Source: Grifola frondosa (Eukaryota; Basidiomycota; Agaricomycetes; Polyporales; Grifolaceae). From it: 64,000 nt of DNA. Shown piece by piece: positions 22,646 through 33,927 of the stretch (position 1 is its first letter; each line of letters begins with the position of its first letter). The notes under the pieces are model-generated. The model had not been told where the DNA came from, did not search any database, and was given only the letters and a program-made list of their open reading frames with translations. The translations under genes were made by a program, and so were the position numbers. The DNA lies in assembly GCA_001683735.1 (NCBI GenBank), contig LUGG01000010.1, positions 186,001-250,000 of the forward strand, in the 5' to 3' direction.

Positions 22646-24264
22646 ATGGCATCCCAGGCTCGCTCTCCGCCCAAAGCTGACACCGACGCCAACAACGTCA
22701 TCGCCCTCTCCGACTCCGCCCTCCCCGCCCGCTCCGACCGCCCACAGCCCAAACGCAGCACCTTCGACCTCGAGCCCAACCCCTTCGAGCAGTCCTTTGC
22801 CCGCCCACCAACGACTCGTCCCTCCGCACCCACCAGCAAAACTCCGACGACTCCTCCCCTCCTCGCACTCCCGCCCCTCCTCCTCCTCCCACTCCCAAAA
22901 AGTAGACCGCACAAACAGCTCATCCCCCACAAATCCCAAGCCCATCCTCCCCCCTCGCATCCATCGCCTCCCCCTCGGACCCGTCCTACGCATGGGCCTT
23001 CTCCTCCTCCTCCCTCTCAAACTCCCTCCGCTCCGGGCCCCTCTCCCCGCAATGCTCGCAGGGCCCAGCCAAACTCCAATAACCAAGCCCCCTCCCCGCC
23101 TTCGACCCCTCCACCTTCCGCACAGGCCTCACCCCCGCACGGGTCTCACCCCCGGCACAGGCCTCACCCCCTCATCGGCGGCCCCGTCTCCTTCCCCCCG
23201 CCCAGCCCCAACACCGCAGCCTTCCTCGCAATGATGAACAACAACGGCGCAACGAGCCTCTCCACCGTCGCAGGCACCATCACACCCAACACCCTCTCCG
23301 CCATCACAGGCGTCCTCTCCTCCCACCAGCCCCACAATCAGTCCCATTCCACGTCCCCGACGAACCCCTCCCCTCTCCATGTCCCATACCAGCTACGCCG
23401 CCCAGGCACGCGCAGACGCCAACGCGGGGTTCGTATCCTCCGCTGCCGCCGCCGCCAACACCGCCGCGAACGGGCTGTTCCTCCTCTCGCAGGCGCACCA
23501 GGAGCTCACCAAGCGCGAGGAGGCACAGCGCGCGGGACAGCAGGCCGCTGCCGCTGCCGCGGTGAACGGCACGGCGCAGACGAACGGGAACGGCAACGGG
23601 AAGCGCGGGACGAAGAGGAAGGCGGCGTACGACGGCTCGCCCGTCGCCGAGCACGCCGAGCCCGTGAAGACCCAGCAGAAGCGCACGCGCTCGTCCACGA
23701 TCGGCTCGACGTCGACGTCGACGGGGCGAGGGCGGCGGCGCTCGGAAAGCATGGAGTTTGGCGAGGAGGAGGAAGAGGAGGACGATGCGGATGGCGAGCA
23801 GGCGCACGCGCAGAATGCGCAGGGTGCGGGGAACGCGGCGAAGAAGGGCGGGACGAACGTGCAGAAGAAGCCGGAGACGGAGGAGGAGAAGCGGCGGAAC
23901 TTTCTCGAGCGGAATCGACAAGGTCAGTCCGCGTGCCCCCCTCCCCTTCCCATGCTGACCCTGACACCGACTTTGCCCCCAGCGGCGCTGAAGTGCCGCC
24001 AGCGCAAGAAGGCGTGGCTGGCGCAGCTGCAGGCGAAAGTGGAGTATTTGCAGAACGAGAACGAGCGGCTGACGTCTGCGCTCGTGGCGAGCCGCGAGGA
24101 GATCTCGCGGCTGTCGTCGCTCGTGGGCGCTGCGAGCGTCGGGCCCGCGGTCGTGCAGCCCGTGCAGGCCCCCGGGGAACGCGCCGGTCAGCGTGAGCGT
24201 GAGCCTCCCGCCTGCGGGGAAGAGCGCCGCTGCGATGGTTGGGGGGCGCGGGTATGGGTATTGA
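22646..24264 (+). CDS. Atf1/Sko1-type bZIP transcription factor
   Basis: The start MASQARSPPKADTDANNVIA is at 22646. Near residue 30, RSTFDLEPNPFEQSFA matches the opening motif of the Aft1/Atf1 stress-response domain. Further on come LRSGPLSP, AMLAG, RTGLTPGTGLTP and VSFPPPSPNTAAFLAMMNNN with TITPNTLSAITGVL, all features of the Atf1 homology regions. After KKPETEEEKRRNFLERNRQ an intron (23923-23981) leads to ALKCRQRKKAWLAQLQAKVE, the basic region, and a leucine zipper (VEYLQNENERLTSALVASRE). The last residues read GGRGYGY with stop at 24262. These parts lie in several frames: at least four one-base losses are needed, near 23045, 23132, 23167 and 24174, all in C or G runs. Such factors act under stress MAP kinases on CRE sites. 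I treat it as an intact gene with sequence errors. Confidence 0.8.
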
Positions 24265-24721
24265 GTACTGAGCGGGGCCGTTTGGTTTGGTTTGGGGGCT
24301 GACTTGGTTCGGGGCTCGTGCTTGTGTGGATGGATGGAACGCGCTGTCGTGCTGTGCGCAGTTGGATTAGTACTATAGTCGATATACGGCGTTGTGTACG
24401 TTAGCCCGGAGTTTACGGGCATATGCATTGTATTGCATTGCATTTGTGGTTTGGGAACGCGTACTTTAGTCGCGCGTGCTAGATACGGAGGTATATTATA
24501 TAGTCGGTGTATAAGGGGGGGAAGTGTGTGTGTAGCTCGTGAGAGTGTATGTGTAGCTGATGGTGTGTGAGGAAATCGAGTGGATTTTTTGTTTGATGGC
24601 GGGAGTTGGTGCGATGGTTTGTTTGTATAGATAATAGAGATCGCAAGGAGTAGTGTTCGCTTGGAACGTTGACGACGAGTACGACGAGTGATTTTCGCCT
24701 TTTGGAAGGTATCGTGTGCAC
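24265..24721. other. 3' flank of the bZIP gene
   Basis: Nothing recognised beyond a likely 3' untranslated region. Confidence 0.3.
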
Positions 24722-25122
24722 GTGCAGGCTCACTTCAAGCTCGGGTTCGGAGGCTCAGAGGCGCTCGCAATATGACGATCCGCTTGATCTCAATCTGACC
24801 ATCATCACCCGGGGATTCAGGTGCTGAATTCGGGGATACTTACTGCTGACGTGCTATAGTGAATTCTTCCAAGTAAATATACTGAAAATATGGTAGGCTT
24901 CGAGGCCGTCCTCGGGCACACGAAACAGCGTTATCCAGGTGACGAAGCGCGTCAAATAAATTTTCTTGGAAAAGATATAACATACTAGTGAGTGAACAGA
25001 ATTTCCAGGTACGAGGATATGTTCCTCTCGCACGTAACAGCTCCACCAAACGCGGCGAACCTCACTGCACATCAGCCGGAACTTCGAACGTTCACCGCCG
25101 TGCGCCCCGTCAAATGCGCTGT
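24722..25122 (-). pseudogene. Duplicated 3' end of the RBR gene (relic)
   Basis: This block parallels 25125-25475. Shared landmarks are GGCGCTCGYAATA, GATTCAGGTGCTGAATTC-like, GTGAGYGAACAGAATTTCC, CACCAAACRC and, at 25069-25122, a degraded copy of the last codons of the RBR gene (the AHGG..FEVPAE region, now out of frame). So the 3' flank plus about 18 terminal codons was copied in tandem. Confidence 0.65.
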
Positions 25123-25412
25123 TCAGGCTCGGTCACATTAACCTTCGCTTCGAACCCACGCTCAAGTCTGGCCCTGGCTCGGAGGCGCTCGTAATACCAT
25201 GATCCCCTCGAGCTCAATATCTGACATCGCCCAGGAATTCAGGTGCTGAATTCAGGGACGCCGCAGCGCCGAATTCGGGAACGAGATATATTATACAAAA
25301 CCACTTGAAAAAGACCACATAGTGAGCGAACAGAATTTCCGGCCATGCGAGGACGTCCACGTTCCCCCGCACGGCGGACGCAACCACCCCACCAAACACC
25401 GCAACCCGTCTC

Positions 25413-28374
25413 TTACTGAACTTCAGCCGGGACCTCGAACGCCCCACCATGCGCCTTCCCCAAATGCGCGTACGTCTCCGCCTCCGACTTGAACGCCCCC
25501 GCGCACACCCAACACAGATGCGCGCCGCAGCGGCACGACATGCGGTTGCACCCGCCGTTCTTCTCGATCATGCACCCGCACGCAGGGCAGCCGCGCACGC
25601 CCGCGCCCTGCGCGCGCGCCCACTCCGCCAGGAGCCGCTCCTGCTCCGCGGGGCTGCGGTGCACGCGCCACTCCTCGCACGTCCGCCCGTCGTGTCCCTC
25701 CTCGTGGCATGCGGCGCAGAACGATGTGAGGCAGCTCGGGCATTGCTGGGACGTCGACGGGGCGACGCGGTAGATCTCGCTGCAGTCGGGCGTCTTGCAG
25801 TACCGGTATTCTAGGGGGTGTTGGTCGACGTGGTGCAGGAATGCGGCTTCGAGGAGGCGGTCGAGGTGTGTGGGGAGGAGGATTGTTTCGAGGATTGGAA
25901 GCGGGATCGCGCGCGCGCAGCGGCCCTCGTCGCCCATGCACTGGAGGGGGAACAGCTTCGTGCCGTTGGCTGTGGAGAGGAAGTGTTTGAGACAGTCGTA
26001 GCAATAGTCGTGTCCGCATGCGAGCGCGAATGGGTTCGAGACGTCGGAGAAGCATACGGGACACTGGACGCCGTCTTTCGGCGGCGCGCATACCCCGTCC
26101 GTGGATCTCTTGATGAGCATCCTTAGAATTTGCCGTGCATCCTCTCCACCTTTGATCGTGACACGGGCGGGGGAGGAGGTAACATCCAGCACGACGTTGT
26201 CCTCCCGATCGCCTCCCGCAGCGTAGCAATTTCCCGGATGAAGAATTTGCTGGAGGCAAAATTCAGGTCGACGGTGTAGTCGAGCAAGGCGAGCAAGGCG
26301 AGCCGATCGACCTCCTCTTTGACTCGCGCACGCGCAGCCTCGATGGCACCCGGGGTGCCGAACGCTTTCAGCTCCTTCTGTCGTGCGTCGCTGACGACGA
26401 GCGCCCCAGTTGCGCCTAAAAGCGAGGATAAGAACCCCGCGCCCTCGGCTGTAGCGAACGACCCGTCCCAAATATCCAGTTTCTCTCCCGCGAGCACGCG
26501 CTCCGCCCGGACCCTCAGGGCTCCGACGGCCTTCTGGTCGTCGCCGAGGACCAACACTTGAACGACGCCCGACGCGCGTGCGTCGCTCAATCGGACCATT
26601 ATGCGTGCCGACCTCTCGTCTTTGCAGTTTTTCTCGATGTCGGTTAGCACGTCCTTTTGCGCTTCGTATTGTTGCGCTGGGATAGTTCGAGCGAAAATTA
26701 TGGGATCGGGAAGCCAGGGGTGGAGCTTTAGGCCGGGGATGTAGTCGAGCTGTCCGTCCTTCAGGAAATCGTGTACTTTCTTGGCATCCTCCCATTTCTC
26801 GAACTGGATTCGGACGGTGACGAACCCGTCCAATACGGAGTCATTGTCCAGGATCTGGTACTCCTTCACCGTCTCGGAACACAGCTGGCCTTCCATGTCC
26901 GCGCGAAAACGTCCGTGGACGTTCGAGAGGTCGTAGGTTCGTTGCTTGAGAAACTTTATAGAACTCGAACCCGAGAAAGCCCGAATCTCGTCTGCCATGA
27001 CGCTAGGTGGAAGGTTGCGAATTACGATCGCCGACGGAATGAAATATCTCGACGTCTGCCCGAAAGGCTGCACATTCAGCGAGACCCGGACCCTGCGTCC
27101 AGCGTAGATCTTCCGGTCCAAAGCTTTCGCCATCGCTTCCGCCTTCGCTATGCTCTCGTACATTACGAGCACTCTGATAGAGGGCGCAGACCAGGACACG
27201 GTCAGCGTATCGCGGTCCTTGGAATATTCGGTCATCTGGCCGCGTCCGCCCTTCAAAGACACCAGCTCGAGCTGCAATGTCTGCTCGCGGAACTCGATGT
27301 CGCTCAGCCCGGCAGCCGCATTGGCTGCATCCAGGGTGTCGTCGAACACAACACGAGCCTCCTGGTGTGTCTTATCCCCAGTGCTACGAAGAGACTGCAC
27401 GCAGAAGTGGTCCGGGTCAAAACCAGGCTGAACGAATAGCGTCTGCACTTCATCCCCGTCGCACCCAAAGGCAGGCCCTTCACGAGGACAGTGCAAGGCT
27501 CGAAGGCGGTTATGATGCGAATGACGGATGCGCCGGCGCCGAAAATGACACGGGTGGACTTCATGAAGGTGCGGCTGAGGGTCTTCGCAGCGTCCTTTTC
27601 TGCTGCGTGCGCTCTGCGTATTCGTTCGGCCTCTTGAACCTCAAGAGGAATTCGGTATAAGTATTTTTATAATGCATATATATATAAAGTGCTTACGGCT
27701 TGGTCATGTTTGAACGGACATTGGTCGCCCTCAGGACAATCACCTGCCTTCCAGAAGTAACAGTCTATTTTATCCTTTCGCTGACTTAGAATTCGTGCTT
27801 CGGTAATAGCACAAATTGATTTCATGTCCACGGCGTTTGAAAGATGAGGAAGGCCAATACTCGAGTCTGAGCACTTCAGACCGCCGATCTGAATATTTTC
27901 TTAGTTGCACAATATTGGCGGGAAGCATATTCGCCAACCCACCATTATGTAGTCAGAGAGCGCCTTGAAATCTGGAAGGATTCCGAATTCTGGCATCTTC
28001 AGCGCGGACTCTCCTCCTCTCATGGATCCAAACGAAGCCTTCTGCAGAAGCCATATGAAAGACATACCGCAGAATTGCTGAATACTCACCATCTTGAATG
28101 GCGCCAATGCGGATGTCTCCATGAAACGATAGTTGTCTCCGTTTCTGTACATTCCTTCGGGATAGAAGGAATACCAAGGTATTTGGGGGTGAGCTGAGAG
28201 CATATCCGCTGAATGGGACTGAGATGAACTCGTCCGAATGCAAATGGGACAACCGCAAGATAGCACGCTATGAGTTTGCGCGGCGTTTGAAAGATTGCTG
28301 GGTTCCTGAATGACTTGCATAACTGGAGAAATACAACGCATGCAGGATAGGGAGTGACAAGTATGGGCAAGCAA
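25413..28374 (-). CDS. CCCH - RRM-like - RBR E3 ubiquitin ligase, paralogue B (degenerate sites)
   Basis: The order, from the 5' end at right: a CCCH-type finger in which every ligand is replaced (see finding), an intron, an intact CCCH finger (CYFWKAGDCPEGDQCPFKHD), a helical link (EKDAAKTLSRTFMKSTRVIF), two or three RRM-like folds (CTVLVKGLPL; IVIRNLPPSVMADEIRAF), then RING1 (CPVCFSDVSNPFALACGHDY), IBR (YCKTPDCSEIYR; CPSCLTSFCAAC) and Rcat (CPACGCMIEKNGGCNRMSC). RBR ligases pass ubiquitin through the Cys of GGC; here the following His is Arg and one residue is lost before the next Cys pair. One-base breaks lie at 27454-27457 and 26204-26206, both in C runs. The start is uncertain: 28374 is the outermost in-frame Met, and a Met nearer the first finger is as likely. 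Confidence 0.75.
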
Positions 28375-28699
28375 GGCATGTCGAGGCCCAGCTAAAACTG
28401 CATGCCCATGAGGATGTCGCCTTGTTCACGTTCGACATGAGGTAGAAACAGTACCCCAGAAGATTATCAGTTGGTATCCGTGGTTTGGAATCCTCGCCGC
28501 AGCAACTAAATTCTGGTCTATGAAGGAAGGTTTTCACGAGGGAGGGGCAGGCAGACTTACGCACTCTGCCATGTTGTGATCGAGCGCGGTCGATGTACTG
28601 CAATACCAGTGCATTCCTAGAAATAGCCTGATACAAGAAAACAGTCCTTGTGCTGGCCACGGAAGCGATGCCAGCTGCATCCATGTTTTTGGGCGACAG

Positions 28700-29474
28700 C
28701 CCTATGCGACTTGAGCTCAAGATACAAGAATGATCCAGAAGGTGTGTGCGAGTAGATATAAAGTTCGAGAAGTTATGGCTGTGGTCTTCTGTTGAAGATT
28801 ACTCTGACAGTGGATATCAGTAGCGGAAGACGGACTGAATCAATTGAACATCATACCTTGACGATCCAGCTCAAGATTGTCTATCTGGTACAGGTAACAA
28901 CACGTTTGGTTTGAGCAGCGATTACTATAAACAAGCGGCTACTGGCTGGACGAAGTTAAACCCGACTTCCTCAGTCCTTTTGTACGCGACGTGGCGACGA
29001 CATAGATCACGACTTGAATCGGGTTCATAAATTTACCATAGGATTACAGATCTATCTTCCATACACTTAGGCGACAATGGGTGGAGACAAAGAGCGAGTT
29101 TTGGATGAACGAGGGGGTGGCTGGGATAGGAAGGAACAAGTGGAAAAGCAAGCTGATTGTGGCAGATCCTGTGCACCTCGTTCTTTAAATAGCAAGCGTC
29201 GTTCTATCTTCAGTAAGAGTAGAAACGAATCGATGTTTTGACTTACTGGCGAGCTATCTCATAGATGAATGCAGGGCTTATTCGACGTGGTACCGCAGTG
29301 CTGTTGTAGGCTAAAGCCGTGATTGTTCACACCGATTGGCAAAGAGAATATAGTAGATACTGCAGTGAACGCGACAAAATTGACAGTCGTTCAGGCATAT
29401 TGACCACCACATGCTGTAATTAAAATCCAATTCACGCGAAATCTGCGGATCGTAACCTCGACATCGCTGACCGC
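28700..29474. other. Spacer between the two RBR paralogues
   Basis: Holds the upstream part of paralogue B; homology to the upstream region of paralogue A (32430-32850) is visible up to about 28700. No other gene seen. Confidence 0.4.
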
Positions 29475-32427
29475 TCACTCAATGTCAGCCGGGACCTCAT
29501 ACACACCCCCATGAACACTATTCAAATGTGCATACGTAGCCTCCCCGGACTCATGCACGAGCATACAAACCCAGCAGATATGCGCACCGCAGTGAGAGCA
29601 AATCATGTGGTTGCACCCACCGTCCTTCTCGATCATGGACTTGCACGTAGGGCAGCTGCGGACATCCGTGCTCCGTTCCCGCGCCCACTCGTCAAGGAGC
29701 CGCTCCTGCTCTGCGGGGTTGCGATGCACGCGCCACTCCTCACACGTCCGCCCGTCGTGCCCCTCGTCGTGGCATGCGGCGCAGAACGACACGAGGCAGC
29801 TCGGACAATTCAGAGGCGTCGACATGCCATCCGCCGCAACGCGGTAGATTTCGCCGCAGTCGGGGGTCTTGCAATATCTATACTCCAGTGGGTGCTGGTC
29901 GACGTAGTGCATGAATGCGGCCTCGAGAAGATGGTCAAGCTGTGTGGGGAGGAGGATTGTTTCGAGCACTGGAAGCGGGATCGCGCGCGCGCAACGACCC
30001 TCATCGCCCAAGCATTGGAGAGGGAACAGCTTCGTATCGCTGGCCGTAGAGAGGAAGTGTTTGAGACATTCATAGCAATAGTAGTGTCCGCACGCGAGGG
30101 AGAATGGGTTCGAGATGTCGTCGAAGCATATGGGACATTGTACGCCGTCTTTCGGCGATGTGTACGCTCCTTGAAGGGATTTCTTGATCAAGGTCTTCAG
30201 AATCTGCCGTGCATCCTCCCCGCCCCTGATCGTGATACGAGCAGGAGAGGAGGTAACATCCAGCATGGCGTTATCCTCTCCGATCGCGACCCGTAGGGTG
30301 TCCATTTCTCGAACGAAATATCTGATGGAGAACTTTTTTAGGTCGACCGTATAGTCGAGCAGGGCCAGCCGTTCGACCTCCTGCTTGATTCTTGAATGAG
30401 CTGCCTGGATGGCGCTTGGGGTGCCGAACGCCTTTAGCTCCATGAGTCGCGCATCACCAATGATGTGGGCTCCAGTGGAATTTAGAAGTGATGATAAGAA
30501 TGCTGTTCCATCCTCTGCAGCGAACCATCGGTCCCACAGATCTAGCTTTTCTCCCGAAAGTAAGCGTTCCATTCGGACTCTGAGAGCTCCGACGGCTTGT
30601 TGGTCATCACCGAGGACCGAGACTTGCGCAACGCCCATCGCGCGAGTGTTATTTGACCTGATTCGTATGTATGCGGACTTCTGATCCTTGTAGTTATTCG
30701 CGATGTCTAATAGGATATCCTTCTGCGCCTCATATTGTTGTATTGAGATAGTCCGAGTGAAAATTATAGGATCGGAAAGCCAGAGGCGAAGCTTTGAGCT
30801 GGCGATGTAGTCCAGTGGTCGATCCTTTAAGAAGTCGTGAACTATCTTCGCATCCTCCCATCTCTCAAACCGGGCTCGAATGGTCACATATCCATCAGAT
30901 GTGTCCGTATCCATGATCTCATACTCCTTCACTGCCTCAGGGCTCAATTGGCCCTCCATGTCCGCGCGTATACGCTCGTAGGCATTCGGGAGGTCGTAAG
31001 TCTTTTGCTTGAGAAACTTGATGGAGCTTGACCCAGAGAAAGCCTGGATCTCTTCCACCGTGACACCAGGAGGAAGATTACGAATAACGATCGCCGACGC
31101 GACAAAATACTTCAACGTCTGACCGGGTGGCTGCCGATTCATGGAGACCCGGACCTTGCGTCCAGCACAGACCTTCCTGTCCAAAGCTTTCACCATCGCC
31201 TCAGCCTTCTCTATGCTCTCGTACATGACAACCACTCCAGCAGAAGGTGCAGACCAGGACATGGTAAGAACTTCCCGGTCCTTGGAATATTCAGTCATTT
31301 GATCGCGTCCGCCTCTCAAAGAGACCACCTCGAGTTGCAATTTCTTGTCGCGGAACTCGATCTCGTTCAGCCCGGCGGCCGCATTGGCTGCATCTAAGGT
31401 ATCATCAAAGACAACACGAGCTTCCTGGTGTACTTTGTCTCCGCTGCTGCGAAAAGACTGGACGTAGAAGTGACTTGGATCAAAACCAGGTTGCGTGAAT
31501 AATGTCTGTACTTCGTTTCTTGTAGCATCTAGAGGTAGGCCTTTCACAAGGACAGTGCAGGACTCGAAGCCGGTGATAATGCGGACGATGGATGCGCCGG
31601 CGCCGAAAATGACACGGGTGGACTTCATGAAGGTGCGGCTGATGGTCTTCGCGGCGTCCTTTTCTGCTTCCTGCATCCTACGTGCTTGCTCGGCTTCTTG
31701 GATCTACAGAATATATTAGTGACTGTTCTATAACCTAGCAAGCGCAATGCTTACGGCTTGGTCATGCTTGAATGGACATCGGTCGCCCTTAGGACAGTTA
31801 CCGGCCTTCCAGAAATAACATGGTGGTCTATCCTTTCGTTTTTTTGTTACCTGGGCACCGCTACTACGAACGGTCGATTCCGCGCCCACAGAACTTGAAG
31901 GATGGGCAGCGCCAGTGCTTTCAGGTTCCTTTGGACCATCAATCTGATTGTTGTCTCAATTACATAATATCGGCGATAATCGTATCAAGCAACACCTCAC
32001 CGTCGTGTTGTTGGAGGGCATCGTGGAATATTTTGGCTCGGATCTACTTTCCTTTCTTTTCTTGGGTCCCGGGGAGGCGTCCTGGTCCAGGACACTGAGC
32101 AACCCATACCTTATACAAATACTGAACTCTTACCATCGTCAACGGCGCTGATGAGGGTGTGTGCACGAAACGACATGTGTTTCCATTTCTACACCTCCCT
32201 GCGGGATAGAATAAACATGATTTCGTCGAAGACCGCTCTGGCAGATGAGTACCACCCATGTGTGACTTGCTTTCGCAATTTATTGGAGGAATCTGACGTG
32301 AACGCGCGCGAATACAGATGGAACAATCGCAAGACAGTGCGCCTTGAAGTGCGCCGTGAGTTCGGGCACAGATTGAACAATTGCAGAGCTCTTGGACGAT
32401 ATGTATCATGAGGGAGACGATGTGCAT
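29475..32427 (-). CDS. CCCH - RRM-like - RBR E3 ubiquitin ligase, paralogue A (intact)
   Basis: Exon 1 carries a canonical CCCH finger (CLFYPAGRCRNGNTCRFVH, spacing C-x7-C-x5-C-x3-H). After a donor following PLTM, exon 2 has a linker and a second finger (CYFWKAGNCPKGDRCPFKHD). The long last exon (733 codons open) holds a coiled segment (EAEKDAAKTISRTFMKSTRV), RRM-like folds (CTVLVKGLPLDAT; IVIRNLPPGVTVEEI; DGYVTIRARFERWEDA), RING1 (CPICFDDISNPFSLACGHYY), IBR (YCKTPDCGEIYRV; CPSCLVSFCAACHDEGHDGR) and Rcat (CPTCKSMIEKDGGCNHMICS) with the expected catalytic Cys and the neighbouring His. RNA-binding modules joined to an RBR ligase suggest ubiquitylation tied to RNA or RNP targets, which is an inference. 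The start is either 32427 or the in-frame ATG at 32259, 18 residues before the first finger Cys. Confidence 0.82.
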
Positions 32428-32990
32428 GTAGAAAACGACAGCAAGTAGGCAAGTAGAATATGTCCAGGAGGCATAATTGGAGCCGCGTGCCCACGAGAGC
32501 CTGAAGAAGTCGCCCTGCTCATTTCAGGCATGAGGTAGGAACATTACTGCGGAACACTATCAGTCAACGTTCACAAAGTGGAAATCCTCACCGCAGCAAT
32601 TCAGGGAGACCATTCCAGGAAAGAAGGTTCTGACGATAATTAGATCAACGAACCTAATGATGACAGGAGATTAATGCAGCTGTATCGTGACCGCAATTAA
32701 TCCTTCCTCGTGGTCGACGAACCGGTCCATGAAAGTCAATACATTCCCTGACGTGCCATGTGCAAGACATTGACACAAGGTCCTCGCGGAAGCGATGGTA
32801 GCATGCATAACAGAGAGCATGTGTAATCTGACGACGGCCATACATGGTTTATGGTTTATGCTCAGGATGCAAAGTAAACATAATAATCGTAGGAAAGAGT
32901 GACCACCCTGTTCGCATGTGGGATACACCAGGCCGACCAAGGACATACAACTGCACAACCACCGACTCCACGTCGATTTTGAAGGTACTT
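32428..32990. other. Promoter of RBR paralogue A / 3' flank of eL18
   Basis: Homologous to sequence upstream of paralogue B, so the duplication included the 5' flank. No gene seen. Confidence 0.45.
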
Positions 32991-33786
32991 CTATACCTTG
33001 AAACCGCGCGACTTTCGGCGACCACGGGCACGCTCGAACTATGATGGCGGCATGCGTATAAGAGTGCGTAATGAAGACTGGCGAAAAGACACGTACCTTG
33101 CGACCCTTGGACAAAGTATAGGGTTTCTTGTGTTTGTGGGGGCCCATGCCGAAGTGCTTGACAGCCTCTCGGGCGGTCCTCCTGCCACGGAGCAAGATGG
33201 TGTTTGCCCCAGTGGGTGCGCGCATGGCAAGCTGGTCAAGCGTCAACACTTCACCTCCAGCCTTCAGGATACGCTCCTTTGCGGCGGTTGTGAATCGCAG
33301 AGCGGCGATGGACAACTTGGGCACCTCGAGCAGGCGTACATCGTCAGTGATGGTACCGACGACGACAATGACCTTAGAGTCACGCTCCGGTGCGGTGGTG
33401 GTTTCCTTCACGATACGGGAGAGGGAGAGGGGCGGGCGGTTGGTCTTCGAAAGGAATAGGCGATGGAGAATTGTCTAACGCGAGAAGATTCTTGTGAGTA
33501 TGGGAATACCAATAGGCGGACGAGCATAATCGACCTTGTTGAAAGGCGCATCTGTGCGACGAGCGAGGAAACGATACAACTAAGAATACTGGTCAACAAT
33601 GAATATCATAAGTCGAACATAATGATCGAAGTACCTTGACCAGCAAGAGCAGGTAGGGGTCCTCGCTCTTGGCGCGGTACGGTTACCCTTCTTGACGTGG
33701 TGCTTTTGGATGTCGATACCCTGAACAGAACAAGAGTGAATTCAGATATCATCCTCCACCGACGAGCAGCATGGCGAGCTCACCAT
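32991..33786 (-). CDS. RPL18: 60S ribosomal protein eL18
   Basis: The coding part of exon 1 is just the ATG (33784-33786); a 63-bp intron (33721-33783) follows. Then [28 protein letters not shown], an intron, [15 protein letters not shown], an intron, [80 protein letters not shown], an intron, and [15 protein letters not shown] with stop at 32991. This is the full eL18 pattern. Between TAP and SEDPY the frame slips because an expected AAA run is AA (33669-33670 on the plus strand); in an essential ribosomal protein this must be a sequence error. It shares a 141-bp head-to-head promoter with the Tra2-like gene. Confidence 0.93.
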
Positions 33787-33927
33787 CTTGCTCTTGCCTG
33801 GCTTCGCTGTTCGGGGACGTACTGGGACTACACTTCCGGGCCAGTGGCTGAGGAACTGTGTAAGTCTAGTAGTTAAGGTTTGATGTTACTTCGCGGACTC
33901 TGAATTCGATTCGTTCTGAGCCAAACA
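33787..33927. promoter_or_regulatory. 141-bp head-to-head promoter, eL18 / Tra2-like
   Basis: The start codons at 33786 (minus) and 33928 (plus) face away from each other. A shared promoter for a ribosomal protein and an RNA-splicing factor is likely. Confidence 0.6.

Noticed and set aside
23304..24443. 379-residue open frame antisense to the bZIP gene
   Set aside because: It is the reverse of a GC-rich coding region; the plus strand has a clear bZIP domain and splice sites.
26771..27439. 222-residue plus-strand frame
   Set aside because: Antisense to the RRM-like part of RBR paralogue B; paralogue A shows the same shadow.
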